A stretch of DNA of 64,000 nt, from assembly GCF_026151205.1 (NCBI RefSeq), contig NC_087083.1, positions 10,041,460-10,105,459 of the forward strand, read 5' to 3'. Below the pieces are notes generated by a model. It ran no database searches. It was not told where the DNA came from and worked only from the letters and a program-made list of their open reading frames with translations. This document shows, piece after piece, positions 32,102 through 44,254 of this stretch. The stretch's first letter is position 1, and each line of letters opens with the position of its first letter. The DNA comes from Bolinopsis microptera (Eukaryota; Ctenophora; Tentaculata; Lobata; Bolinopsidae). The translations under genes were made by a program, and so were the position numbers.

Positions 32102-33480
32102 TTAATATTTGAATTTTATTTTTAAATAATTATCGATTATTGCAACATTATACGGATGATTTGTTTGAATTTAGAAATTAATTTACTTGTAACTTTGGTT
32201 TTCGTTGGCAATTGTGATAGATTTTGCGGCTTTCAAGCATAAAAATGTAAAACAATAAAACCGTCAACACCGTTGAAGCCAAAAATTATACAAATTAATT
32301 GTCACTAGTAAAACTGTTGTCCGATTTCCAATTACACATTTCTATTAGTATTCGCTAGCATTGATATGGATGCCTCTAGTGATGCAAATTTATTCACGTC
32401 CCTCCAACTGCACTAGTGTAAAAAAGTAAAGAAGGCTGGGGCTTTTCAGATTTTATCAGATTAGTATATTAACGTTATGGTTCAAGTTAAATGGGAATGT
32501 CAAAAGGCGAAGCCTTACTATAAAGTTGACGCTTCCTGACGCTGTTAAGTGACAGACCCTTAAAGTGGCCTTCAAGTGGCCTTTAGGTGGCCTTTAAGTG
32601 GCCTTATAAAGGTTAGCGACCATGGACCTTAGCGTAGGAACCTGTACAGAGAGAGAACCTGTACACTTCTTCTCATCAGGTTATATAACAATACTAAGAT
32701 TTTGGCCACATAGCCAACTCAATTCGATCATTAAAACCCTACTTGAACTCAACCCGATTGCAGTTCACACCAAGTTTAATCAGTTCTTTTTTTAAAGAAA
32801 AATCATTGAAATGTGCATTAAGAGAAGACTGTGCATTAGGCACACATTTATTGTTGAGTCCCACGCAATCACTAATAAAATTGTACGAAGCAACTTTATC
32901 TGGCTCAACTCTACAACTTTGTTTTATTTAGATTACATAAACAGCATAAGCAAAGCCTTATCAACTCACAGCTAGATCACAAATTTGATAATGAGCAGAA
33001 AGTTAGTTAACTCAGTTGGCGGCGTGCTTGAGCGAGCCTGAAGACAAGTCACAACGTCTCCTAGTCGCACGGCAAAATCCCCATTGTATCACGGAAAGAT
33101 CCTGACTTTTCTATACTGTGATCTTAAAGTTAAAGTACGATCAGTTTATGGCGGCTCAGCTTCATCCCGTAACTTCATTATGTTTTGAAAATTGATCACT
33201 GGGGTCCCAGTATATCGAAGGATATGAATTTGACCCCTCGACATTATGGAGCTCCAGATACTGCTGTCCACCGCAGAAAGCCTCGGATCTGTAAAAAGCC
33301 ACCAATACTTCACGATGTGGCGTGGCAGCTTACTCCCTCTCGTCTCTTGTAGCTCCACGCGCTTAAATTAAGGGTCACAAGTTAATTTCACCATTAACGC
33401 ACGCTGGTGAGTTAATATAACACCGAATCCTGCTCTATTCGGCTAAATTAATGGTTTTGCTTAGATAGTAGTTTTTGTTC
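32102..33480. repeat. Segmental direct duplication, copy 1
   Basis: The sequence starting TTAATATTTGAATTTTATTT is repeated at 35132 and stays nearly identical for about 1 kb. It diverges through small indels after about 33140 (copy 1) and 36200 (copy 2). It includes a short AAGTGGCCTTT minisatellite (about 32560-32605) and the marker AGCGACCATGGACCTTAGCG. Open frames of 60-70 codons differ between copies by frameshifts, so coding capacity is doubtful. The left boundary falls exactly at a TTAA in both copies. Confidence 0.9.
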
Positions 33481-34500
33481 CGATATTGTTGTAATAGATA
33501 TGTTGTGGAAATCTTACCGAAGACCGTTGTATCCGCAAAATGAAAGGAATCCGATCGTTGTCGTAATCTGTAGTGTTTATCCAGTAGTTTTGTTAATCAT
33601 ATTGTTCTGTATCCATTAGTTGTTGAATCCAGAATTGTTTAACGACTTGTTAAACCACGTGTCGTAGATTGATAGTTTGTATCCAGAAGTTGTTATCCAG
33701 ATATGTAACCAAGAAATCCCCTGAACGAAGTATACGAGATATCATGTAACCTTGGGTAAATACTGAAAGACGAGTGGTCAAATTGCATATTCTAATCCAA
33801 CATGCCAATATGTTTTTTTCATTCCTAGAAAGTACGAGAATAACTAAACAACTGCTGCATTCAGATGGCTACATCTACAGCTCTGTGAAGAAGGACAAGG
33901 AAAAAGCCCCCCCCCCCCCCCCCCCCCCCCCCCCATTTGGCTGGCGGTGCTGCAACCTGCAATCTCTCAGACAACTACCTCGTTTTGGGTAACAAACCCC
34001 GCAACAACGAGGCAGCTTTCAAAACGAAAACAAGTATTACGTAATCGGCCGAGAGGGAGGGGAGTTTCCAAATGATTAAGCTTGTGTAATTTTGACATAA
34101 TAGCTATGTGGTGGGGGGGGGGCGTAAAAATTGTCCAATAAGTGATTACGTAATATATGAACGGCCCCTAAGAAGTAAAGAAAGGGAGCTGCGAAGAGAG
34201 TAGATGCAGCCATCTGAAATCTGAATCCAGCAGTTGTATAGTTCTTCTTGGACGTTCTAGGAATCGGGAAAAGATAGGCATGTTGTTTGCTGTCTCACGA
34301 CATTACGGTCGTGTACTAACAGCTGATAAACTCACCTACCTATCAATCCAATTCTGCCCATTATTCGTCAGTCATTGGGTGACGTGATCTGCAGATTACC
34401 GTGAGACTCCAGATCTCAGAAGGGCTAGTAGTCAGCCACCCGTGGTTTGCGTGGAATTAAGACCTACGAGTGTCTTTCTTGATGGTAGAACAACATGATA
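33481..34500. other. Spacer between the duplicated segments
   Basis: No gene was found. It contains degenerate TTGTTATCCAGA/AGTTGTTGAATCCAG repeats (33590-33700) related to the satellite at 36575-36755, a poly-C tract of about 28 bases at 33907-33934, and a shorter G tract near 34115. Confidence 0.5.
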
Positions 34501-34524
34501 CTGATAATTAATGTCGTGGTTCAA

Positions 34525-35136
34525 CTTCCGAGTGGGTCGTTATTGACCCAGTTGATCGATTTTAAAATTTAAATCAACGTACAGGAGTAATAACCAAGAT
34601 ATAACATGTTTTTATACTAATATTTGTAAAAGTTTGACAACATTATATTTAATTAATCAATTTTGTGGTCCTAGTGGGTCGCTAATGACCCATTTAACCG
34701 ATTTTTCGCAGTTTATGATGATTATCACTTGCTGAGAGGCGCTTTTCAACTTATGATGTCATGCTTTAGGCTGAATTCAAGAAGTTACATGGACATATGT
34801 AGTAATAAGCAAGTGAGCCGAGTGGGTCGTTAATGACCCAAATTCTTTATTTTAAAAAAGTTAGAGTCACACAGTATTGACCATATGTTTTTAACTTATG
34901 CTTTTTATTTTATTTTATCCTAACGTCTTTGTTTCAGAAGTTAAAGCCGAAAAACCGTGATGGGTCGTTTGCGACCCGGACGAGTGGGTCGTATGCGACC
35001 ATAGCTGTATCTTTTAAAGTAAACGAGATACAGATTAGCTTTTTTGGATATCTCATTTTTGCTGTAAAGTGACCTAGTGTGTTAAACGGCATCAAAATCG
35101 GCAAACTTTAAAACTCGTCGTCCCTAATGGGTTAAT
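34525..35136. repeat. Degenerate 145-base tandem repeat with GTGGGTCGTTAATGACCCA palindromes, TTAA-bounded
   Basis: The palindrome GTGGGTCGTTAATGACCCA or a variant recurs at about 34532, 34674, 34822 and (doubled) 34965/34985, spaced about 141-149 bases. Three are followed by a shared tail such as CGATTTT. The region ends CTAATGGG then TTAA at 35132, exactly where duplication copy 2 begins. Subterminal GGGTC palindromes and a GGG-TTAA end recall piggyBac-type elements. No transposase or matching TTAACCC left end was found. Confidence 0.55.
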
Positions 35137-36600
35137 ATTTGAATTTTATTTTTAAATGATTATCGATTATTGCAACATTATACGGATGATTTGTTTGAAT
35201 TTATAAATTAATTTACTTGTAACTTTGGTTTTCGTTGGCAATGTGATAGATTCTGCGGCTTTCAAGCATAAAAATGTAAAACAATAAAACCGTCAACACC
35301 GTTGAAGCCAAAAATTGTACAAATTAATTGTCACTAGTAAAACTGTTGTCCGATTTCCAATTACACATTTTTATTAGTATTCGCTAACATTGATAAGGAT
35401 GCATCTAGTGATGAACATTTATTCACGTCCCTCCAACTGCACTAGTGTAAAAAAGTAAAGTAGGCTGGGCCTTTCCAGATTTTATCAGATTAGTATATTA
35501 ACGTTATGGTTCAAGTTAAATGGGAATGTCAAAAGGCGAAGCCTTACTATAAAGTTGACGCTTCCTAACGCTGTTAAGTGACAGACCCTTAAAGTGGCCT
35601 TCAAGTGGCCTTTAAGTGGCCTTTAAGTGGCCTTATAAAGGTTAGCGACCATGGACCTTAGCGTAGGAACCTGTACAATGTACATAGAGAGAACCTGTAC
35701 ACTTCTTCTCATCAGGTTATATAACAATAATAAGATTTTGGCCACATAGCCAACTCAATTCAATCATTAAAACCCTACTTGAACTCAACCCGATTGCAGT
35801 TCACACCAAGTTTAATCAGTTCTTTTTAAAAAGAAAAATCATTGAAATGTGCATTAAGAGAAGACTGTGCATTAGGCACACATTTATTGTTGAGTCCCAC
35901 GCAATCACTAATAAAATTGTACGAAGCAACTTTATCTGGCTCACTGAAATAAGGGTGAATAAAATGATACAACTCTACAACTTTGTTTTATTTAGATTAC
36001 CTAAACAGCATAAGCAAAGCCTTATCAACTCACAGCTAGATCGCAAATTTGATAATGAGCAGAAAGTTAATTTACTCAGTTGGCGGCGTCCTTGAGCGAG
36101 CCTGAAGAACAAGTCACCAACGTCTCCTAGTCGCACGGCAAAATCCCCATTGTATCACGGAAAGATCCTGACTTTTCTATACGGTGATCTTAAAGTTAAA
36201 GTACGATCAGGATTACTGGGCGGCGCTCACCCTGTCATTCCGCCGAATCTCCATTCATGTTTATGAACATTATAGCCTGGGGTCCCCAGGTAATATCAGG
36301 AAGGAGTATGATTATTGACCCCGTACGCCTCGCTGGGAACGCACCAGACTACTGCTAGACGCAGAAAGCTGGACTCTGTAAAAAGCCATACAATTACTTT
36401 CACGCTATGTGCAGTTGGCACCAGGCCTCTCTCTCTCTCTCTCGCTCTCTCTGTAGCTCACGCGCTTTACTTAAGGGTCATAACTTATATTATAACCCTT
36501 AACGCACGCTGGGTGTGTTATATAATAACACGCGGAGATTCTCTCACTCTGTTCCGGGCTAAATCTAATGGGGTTGTTGTTAGAATTAGATAGTTGTTGT
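35132..36600. repeat. Segmental direct duplication, copy 2
   Basis: Counterpart of 32102-33480 in the same orientation. It differs by single substitutions, an insertion CAATGTACATAG near 35675 and an extra ACTGAAATAAGGGTGAATAA near 35943. A (CT)n run at 36426-36451 interrupts it. Homology is still seen at ACGCACGCTGG (36501 against 33397), then fades into the TCCAGATAGTTGT satellite. Confidence 0.88.
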
Positions 36601-36755
36601 AATCCAGATAGTTGTATTGTAATCCAGATAGTTGTTGTAATCCTGATAGTTGTTTTAATCCAGATAGTTGTTTTAATCCAGATAGTTGTTGTAATCCAGA
36701 TAGTTGTTTTAATCCAGATAGTTGTTGTAATCCAGATAGTTGTTTTAATCCAGTG
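36575..36755. repeat. Minisatellite, 18-base unit GTTGTTGTAATCCAGATA
   Basis: About ten units of TAGTTGTTGTAATCCAGA and TAGTTGTTTTAATCCAGA. The unit is a multiple of three, so frames stay open on both strands (NPDSCC, QLSGLK repeats); these are not called as genes. Related degenerate units occur at 33590-33700. Confidence 0.92.
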
Positions 36756-37207
36756 TGTATCACATTAGGATCGGGAATATCTCGAGAGATGCCAGTGCTT
36801 TGTGTAATGAAGTTTTGTAGTTATTACTGCTTTGTAAGGAGTGAGTTTTGTGGCCGGGGGAGGGGGGAAAAATTTTTAGTTTTTGTTTTCTTCGGTTGTT
36901 TTTTATATCCTATCCCACATTTTCTTTTCTGTTACAGCCGAGCTAGACAGCTATATAGTAATTCGTTTGTGCTTTTGAAGTTCAACTAATCAACTTGAAC
37001 TAAAGTGTTTCTATAACCCTATTAATATTATCATGTTAAAAGTATGAAAATGCTAATCTCAATGACTGATAGTAGATTAGTCGACGCCAATTTTTCCTTT
37101 TTAAAAGTCGAAGGTGAGTCCATTTTTTGATGTATGCGCCAAAAGATTTAACATCAGCACAAAATTCGCCGGAACTGCCAATTTGACAGTTTCATTGCAA
37201 CCGCAGG

Positions 37208-37444
37208 TCAACCCGGTAACTGCACATTCGATCGCTTCCGAGCTCCAATCCCCACCGTCAAAGACTTAAAACGACTTGACGAATCGATGAAATGCAAATC
37301 TCTGTCAGTCAAAAGATCGTTGGACTGAAGATATTCTTCTTTGGCAATGAAAGTGTGATGAACAGTTCCTGATGAAGTTATATGGCGTCCGTGGTTGTTA
37401 CTGCGGGCTTGTTTTATTGCTTGATAACCATTTGGAATCTTGTG
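37208..37444 (-). CDS. Possible terminal exon of an unknown gene
   Basis: On the - strand, GGTTGCAG precedes 37444 as an acceptor in phase 0. The open frame then runs 78 codons to a TGA at 37208 with protein-like composition: HKIPNGYQAIKQARSNNHGR, then FIAKEEYLQSNDLLTDRDLH and GARKRSNVQLPG. No family is recognised and no upstream exon could be fixed. A second coding-looking - strand frame at 38041-38250 may belong to the same gene, but no splice pair was found. A decayed gene is the main alternative. Confidence 0.3.
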   Translation of the reverse strand, partial: HKIPNGYQAIKQARSNNHGRHITSSGTVHHTFIAKEEYLQSNDLLTDRDLHFIDSSSRFKSLTVGIGARKRSNVQLPG

Positions 37445-38299
37445 CTGCAACCATCAATATCGCAAAGTTATTTTCGACTTAAGGCAAAGTATGCGATAAT
37501 TATTAATTGAGGTTTAATTTGGGTTAAAACAACGTTTAATTCAGAACTTTTCGTAATCTTAATCAGTCGTCAATTCCTAGTGTTAAGTAGCTGTTTTCAT
37601 GGCACCCCTTTCAATTTAATTTGATCTGGTCATGGCCAGAATTTTATAAATTAAGCATATTACCTAAGACTAGATGGTTTGTTGAATGTTGACTCATAAT
37701 AAGATAGTAGTTGTACAGAATCATTCTTTACAGTAGATGCGTCACCACCATGAAATAAACTAAGGCGTATCATGAGATGTGACGATTAGTATACTGCAAA
37801 GTTTATTTCTTATACCGTCTAAGTCGATGCGAAAACTTATATTGCTGCCAATATTAATCTATAAGATAATGATAATTGATAATACCATCATTTTATAATC
37901 GGAGAGGGTTGATTGATTATAATTACTGGTAACTAAATCGCGATTGGGTGACCTCTTTTACAACTATAAATGTAATTAGATTGAGATAACTCGATAATGA
38001 TCTCCACGATCTCGCCGCTTTATCGCTTACTCAACAAATGTCAAGCTTGATGATTAAAATACATGATGGCTCTTCTATTAGGCTGATGTCGTGATTTATA
38101 ACTTAACCAATAAGTTAACGAAGAGCCAGTATAAGGCCATTTCCAAGTAGGTATCTGATTCGTTATTGGGTCATTTTCTTCCGTCTTATGATCATGACTA
38201 CTACATTTTGATAGCTGTTTTATAGTCGCTTTGTTGTTTGGAGAAAACAATGTTTGTTTTGCAACGCTATGATCAGGTTTATAACCTGTGCAGCCGGGC

Positions 38300-38935
38300 A
38301 GGGCAGGCTCTTACTAATTCGCTCGCCCAAAAATTTCACGTGACTTTGGTTTTTATGGTTTTGCAGCCGTAAAAAACGGTTTTACATAAACTCTTATCCC
38401 AACCCTAACCCTAACCATAATAAAAATTTGGGCGAGCGATTTAGTAGGAGCGGGCAGGGCAAGCAATGTAATGAGGCAGGGCAGGCAATGTAATGAGGCA
38501 GGGCAGGCAGTGTAATGAGGTAGGGCATGCAATGTAATGATGCAGGGCAAGCAATGTAATGAGGCATGGTAGGCAATGTAATGAGGCAGGGCAAGCAATG
38601 TAATGAGGCAGGGCAGGCAGTGTAATGAGGCAGGGCAGGCAATGTAATGAGGCAGGGCAAGCAATGTAATGAGGCAGGGCAAGCAATGTAATGAGGCAGG
38701 GCAAGCAATGTAATGAGGCAGAGCAGGCAATGTAATGAGGCAGGGCAGGCAGTGTAATGAGGTAGGGTAGGCAATGTAATGAGGCAGGGCAAGCAATGTA
38801 ATGAGGCAGGGCAGGCAGTGTAATGAGGCAGGGCAGGCAATGTAATGAGGCAGGGCAAGCAATGTAATGAGGCAGGGCAAGCAATGTAATGAGGCAGGGC
38901 AAGCAATGTAATGAGGCAGGGCAGGCAAAGACTAG
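38300..38935. repeat. 22-base minisatellite GGCAGGGCAGGCAATGTAATGA with flanking inverted repeat
   Basis: About 21 units fill 38447-38931. Variants differ at a few positions (GCAAGC or GCAGGC; GCAATG or GCAGTG). Before it, TTCGCTCGCCCAAAAATTT (38319) and AAATTTGGGCGAGCGATTTA (38425) form an inverted repeat around CCCTAACCCTAACC. Three long - strand frames with PCLITLLALPHYIA repeats result from the repeat and are not genes. Confidence 0.95.
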
Positions 38936-39562
38936 CTTTGATTATAGTCTTGCTTTTTCTCAAAAGGCTAACGTATTATGTCTCTAAGATAACATCTGTC
39001 TCTTGGGCTATTTCTATACTCAGGATGCCGGATAATGTGGCAAAATGCTTCACTTTTCTTGAAACCTTTCGGGGGTTCCGTCCCCCTTAGCCTCCCGCCA
39101 GGATCCGCCTGCCCTGGCAGATTTAGATAACTCTGGCTATATGGATGAACTTTTAATCAACTACCTAATTAACCACTTAACCACTAATCACGGTCATAGG
39201 ATCCGTTTCCAAACTAATGCAGTCTGATCTACCTTTTTATTGATAATATTTCCCGGTATCCTATCAGATCCACAAAATATCCTCATCTTGACAAACCCTG
39301 ATTGTGTTCTGAACGAATATTCTGTCTAGGTTTACAGTCTGTTGGTGAGAATTATTTTTTAAACGTCTGCTATAATGAAATCAATTCGACCACAATTTGG
39401 AATTTTTGATTTGACACCCTAAGGATAATATTATTCTGAATGTTTAACATCTTTGCGATTATTCCATTTATTTTATCATCAGCATTTTATTGCGAGCGTG
39501 CTAAATCAATCTACAGTCGATCTTTGAGATTTTTTTAAGAGGGCCCCTGGCAGTTAAAATCT

Positions 39563-40271
39563 GGGGGGGGGGGGGGGGGGCAACCATATTAAAGTATATT
39601 AAAGTATATCCCCGGGTCAAAATCGGAAAAAATCCTACATTTTAATATACTTTAATATACCTACAATTAGAAGATTTATATTCTTCGTTAAGATTTACAT
39701 GATGAACATAATTTTTCACTCAGATTCGCAAGATAAGCCTGTTTTAGGACTAGTACATGAATTTCCATCCAGATTAGTCAAAAATTGGCTGAGCTATGAG
39801 CTTAAAAAAATATGCCCATATTTGGGCATACGCTTTTGCCCAAATTCGCTTTTGCCCAAATTCGATAAAATTTCAATATTTTTAAATGAGACTAACTCTA
39901 TGTGAAAGATATAACTCAGTTTTTGTTGAATATAGTGGATACTAAGTAAAAAGACCTCCATGAACAAAATTGGGAAAATTGCACATAATATCTCGGTTCG
40001 GAATACTAGCCAAAATGACTTCATTAAAATTGAAATAACTCCATCAGTTTTCAATATTTTTTCAAGAACTTTTTGGAATCGATTAAGAATTGCATTTCAA
40101 GCTTATTTTGGGCAACAATTTTTGATGTAGGCCTCCAAGGAGATAGGGATATATTAAAGTATATTAAAGTATATTAAAGTATATTAAAGTATATCCCCGG
40201 GTCAAAATCGGGAAAAATCCTACATTTTAATATACTTTAATATGGTTGCCCCCCCCCCCCCCCCCCCCCCC
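39563..40271. mobile_element. Non-autonomous DNA transposon-like element with poly-G/CAACCATATTAAAG ends
   Basis: The left end is about 18 G followed by CAACCATATTAAAGTATATT. The right end is the complement, AATATACTTTAATATGGTTG followed by about 22 C. The element is flanked on both sides by AAATCT (39557-39562 and 40272-40277), a probable 6-base target duplication. Inside each end lies a second inverted structure, TATCCCCGGGTCAAAATCG with TACATTTTAATATACTTTAA. The ends carry variable numbers of ATATTAAAGT. About 709 bases, no transposase. Confidence 0.75.
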
Positions 40272-40454
40272 AAATCTACCGAATTCAATGTATTTCCGAA
40301 CGCTGATTCCGAATCACCCCACATGACATAGGATTAAAATGCTCCCCTAGCGAGATATCGGCGAAAAACTGTCTCGATCACGTGATATGACCATATTATA
40401 AGGAATTTTGTTTAATTTCTCGTTAGGGTTCCAGCAAATGATTCAGCTGTATGT

Positions 40455-40510
40455 AAGGGATTGGGTTAGGGTTAGGGTTGAGATCAGATTAGAGGGTTAT
40501 AGTTAGGGTT
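40455..40510. repeat. Short interstitial (TTAGGG)-like run
   Basis: GGGTTAGGGTTAGGGTTGAG and a nearby AGTTAGGGTTTCG resemble the animal telomere repeat, but only three adjacent units exist. The complementary CCCTAACCCTAACC lies near 38400. Both are too short to mark a chromosome end. Confidence 0.6.
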
Positions 40511-40685
40511 TCGAATAGTCATTCAGAGCCACCTAGAGGACGTGTTAAAAAGTCACGTGACAGTCGAGTGTAGAGTGATTAATCATCATCCATTTTATTG
40601 AACACAAATATAGTCTGAGAGAATAAATGCTTAGAAATTCACAAAATCTAGATAGACTTATCCTTAGTGATCCTGATAAGACAAT

Positions 40686-41197
40686 ATACCTTACAAGACA
40701 TATTTATAACGTACGAAATGTGGCGGTTTTTCGAAAATTTCGCCATATTTTCGGACCGCCAAAATTTCGGTCGTCGTAATAGAATCCGTCGCATTATCTT
40801 TTAGCTTATTTCAATGACTGTGCCTTCACTGCTTTATTTTGTTTCTAAAAAGTAATATCAAGTAAAATTAATAAATAAATTCTGGCATCTTGGGACAAAT
40901 TATCACCACACCAATGACGAATTGAATGTCAAGCAATACAGTTTAAATTTGCATTAAAATACATGTATGTGCTAACATGAAAGTCTTACAGTTTTAATAC
41001 AGACTAAGTTTGAACATGATTTTACCGAATTTCAGAAATTTCCTTACTGCTTACTGTCACAAAAAATGATGAAAAATACCCTTATTTTCTGTGACGTCCG
41101 AAATGTGACGGTTTTTGTTCAATTTCGCCATATTTTCGGACCGCCAAAATTTCGGTCGTCGCAAATTGGTCCGCCACAAAAATGTTTTGTAAGGTAT
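40686..41197. mobile_element. 512-base element with 16-base terminal inverted repeats
   Basis: ATACCTTACAAGACAT (40686-40701) is mirrored by ATGTTTTGTAAGGTAT (41182-41197), one mismatch. Just inside each end is a nearly identical direct block, CGAAATGTGGCGGTTTTT then TTTCGCCATATTTTCGGACC and GCCAAAATTTCGGTCGTCG (about 40717-40780 and 41100-41162). No target duplication is clear and there is no coding capacity. It is interpreted as a MITE-like element. Confidence 0.65.
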
Positions 41198-43400
41198 TCA
41201 GCGTGGCCGATCGTAGCAATTATTTCTAATGAAAGTATAATATGTGAATATACCTAACGGCTAACAATAGGATAGGTTACACCTATGACCTATCATAGTG
41301 ATATTATCAGTACTGTTGTGTTGATTTTTTCCTTCGTGTGAGTTATTTATCCTTTTTGAAAAATTGTGTACAGACAGAGTAAATGTTCAATAAACTCATA
41401 TGTGCTTGTCATTGGTCGTCTAAATTACAGTTCTAAGTATGTTATATTGTGTCGGATGAAATCAAATATGGCAGGATTTGTCTGTTGGCGGACATCATCA
41501 TCGAATTTGAAAACGAATTGTACTGAAATAGACTGGGAGTAGAGATGGATTCTTTGTTAGTTTAGGGTTTATATCAGTTCAGTTTTGCTTGTTCAATCTA
41601 TTCATCGATTGTAACTTTATGGCGTTGAGTAACTTTAGTAACCTGAGTAGTAACTTTAGTAACCCTAGTAACTTAAGTAACCTTAGTAACCTCAGTAGTA
41701 ACCTTAAATGTCGTTGAGAAGGTGCCATGATTGTGACGAAGCTATAATTCATAAAACCGAAAAGAATCATAAAGTTTGAAGTTTATTGCAATACAGTTTA
41801 ACTTTTATTATTTGCTTGGTAGTCCCATAAAATGTTGATGACTGGAATTCATTACTGGCAAGGCTACTCCCTTTACCACACCACAATAAGGATGAAGCGC
41901 TAATCAGCCATTATCACTAATAACAGCTCATAATAAACTCCAATTATACGCTAATTCTACACCAATTAGCTCAATCAACGTAAGCCAGACACTCCCAATC
42001 TAAATCATTAATTCGTATCAATGATAAGATAAACCCCACATACAGTGTTTATATCATAGTCTCTCTGGCAAGTCACAAGTTATCAGACAATTGCCTTTCT
42101 TCCGTATCTTCTGACAGTTCACCCGCCTCTGTGATCAGTAATGAGGAGTAATGAACAGTCTCTGTGTGATATCATACAGAGAGAGAGTAGCTACGGTAGT
42201 GTGGTTGTGCGACAATGCGACAATCGTTCCTAGTCTGATAATAGCGTAGCACTGCATGATATTCCTCTCATTTGTTTACATATACAGTTCGTGAGCAGGT
42301 CGATTATTAGTTTTCGGTGATATTAGCATATTTTAACTTCATAACTTAAACACTTAAGTACTAAAACTAACTCGATATGTTTAGATATGTTTATTTATAA
42401 TGATGACATTATACGGTTCATATTGATAGTACTTATCAACCAATGACCTTATACTTTATAGACCTCTCATATCATCGTCGGCACATGATATAATGATCAA
42501 CATATTATATGCTCATAACCGCAAATTAGATCGGGGGCAATGAACTTTCTTGGCATCGATCTTCAATTCGATTTGCTGTTGTATTGTCATTTGTAGTTGA
42601 CTAATGATGGTACTGTATTTCTCATGATGCTCGGCGCTGCATTAGATTTAGTTACTGTTTTGCGTTTAGTCGCTACAACTAGTTGCCATTTTACTGTTCT
42701 GTACTTAGTCGCAACATAACAAGTATCATAAGGAAATAGAACAGATGAAAATTTGGGATTTGGACCAGTTTAGATTTGTTTCATCCGGATCGACTAAGTT
42801 GGTCCTTATTTTGATGTTGAAAGGTTACACGTAATTACACGTAATTGTTATGTAATTATGTAATTATCATGCACAGCTGGAGATACAGGATACTATCTTA
42901 GTTCGCTTATATCTACTTATTGTGCGTACTGGACAATACACCAGTTTTGCTGTTAGTGTTTGGTGTCAAAACACGTACTATATCCCTCTATATACTTATG
43001 AACAGGTGAGTAGCACTGCTAAGTACTAACTAGTGTGATTGTGATTATTAAGCTTGCTGGACTCAGTTGGTCTGGAAATGTTTTTGTCGGCAGAACCATA
43101 ACTGCGCCTGTTTCTACTCCTATGGGTGTGATCAGAAGATGTCTTAAAGTGGCGCATTTCTTTAACCTTTTAATTTGTGGCGCGTTTTTCTAACATGTGG
43201 CGCGTTTTTATAAATTGTGGCGCGTTTTTCTAACATGTGGCGCATTTTTCTAACATGTATTACAGTTTGCAGTTGCACGTTCTGAGTAGTTAGTTCAAGT
43301 CGTCCGAGTAGTAGGGTGATTATTAAATTTGTTGCAGTTACAGTTGTCCAAAATGCTTATACAACGCGAATAGTCTGTTGCTGGAACTATAAATAACCCT
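41198..43400. other. Gene-free stretch
   Basis: No exon is recognised. At 41633-41710 is a satellite of GTAACCTTAGTAAC and GTAACCTCAGTA units. At 43150-43260 there are five diverged TGTGGCGCGTTTTTCTAACA units of about 25 bases. The rest is AT-rich and unremarkable. Confidence 0.5.
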
Positions 43401-43436
43401 CTTCGTGTCCATAAGTACTGAGTGGTGTCTCCCTCA

Positions 43437-44117
43437 TCTCTCAATACATGCACCACAGTTTCTCTTATTTCTCATCTCTCAATACATACACCACAGTTTC
43501 TCTTATCTCTCATCTCTCAATACATACACCACAGTTTCTCTTATCTCTCATCTCTCAAGACATACATCACAGTTTCTCTTATTTCTCAATACATACATCA
43601 CAGTTTCTCTTATTTCTCATCTCTCAATACATACACCACAGTTTCTCTTATTTCTCATCTCTCAATACACACACCACAGTTTCTCTTATTTCTCATCTCT
43701 CAATACATACACCACAGTTTCTCTTATCTCTCATCTCTCAATACACACATCACAGTTTCTCTTATCTCTCATCTCTCAATACACACATCACAGTTTCTCT
43801 TATCTCTCATCTCGCAATACATACACCACAGTTTCTCTTATCTCTCATCTCGCAATACATACACCACAGTTTTTCTTATCTCTCATCTCTCAATACATAC
43901 ATCACAGTTTCTCTTATCTCTCATCTCGCAATACATACACCACAGTTTCTCTTATCTCTCATCTCGCAATACATACACCACAGTTTCTCTTATCTCTCAT
44001 CTCTCAATACACACATCACAGTTTCTCTTATCTCTCATCTCTCAATACATACATCACAGTTTCTCTTATTTCTCAATACATACATCACAGTTTCTCTTAT
44101 TTCTCAATATATCACAG
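43437..44117. repeat. 38-base minisatellite (CTCTCAATACATACACCACA unit)
   Basis: About 18 units spaced 38 bases, each containing CAATACATACACCACAGTTT followed by CTCTTATCTCTCAT, with a few shortened units. As 38 leaves remainder 2 on division by 3 and the unit lacks stops in any forward frame, all three + frames stay open for about 700 bases (SLISHLSIHTPQFL peptides). Confidence 0.95.
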
Positions 44118-44254
44118 TCTGTTGTATTATTCAAAACTACTGAGTACACCAGTGTGATTACTTAACGAGCCAATCTGTGATACTAGCTGGGCATGCTTCA
44201 GAACAATCACACTGTAGTGACAGCTCACAGCTGATACATGGCTAGCAATCAGAA

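Noticed and set aside
38353-38963. Three long - strand frames with PCLITLLALPHYIA repeats
   Set aside because: All come from the 22-base GGCAGGGCAGGCAATG satellite, whose complement has no stops.
40455-40510. Telomeric sequence
   Set aside because: Only about three TTAGGG units, embedded in unique DNA.
43437-44117. CRISPR-like array
   Set aside because: Units are contiguous 38-base tandem repeats without variable spacers, in eukaryotic DNA.
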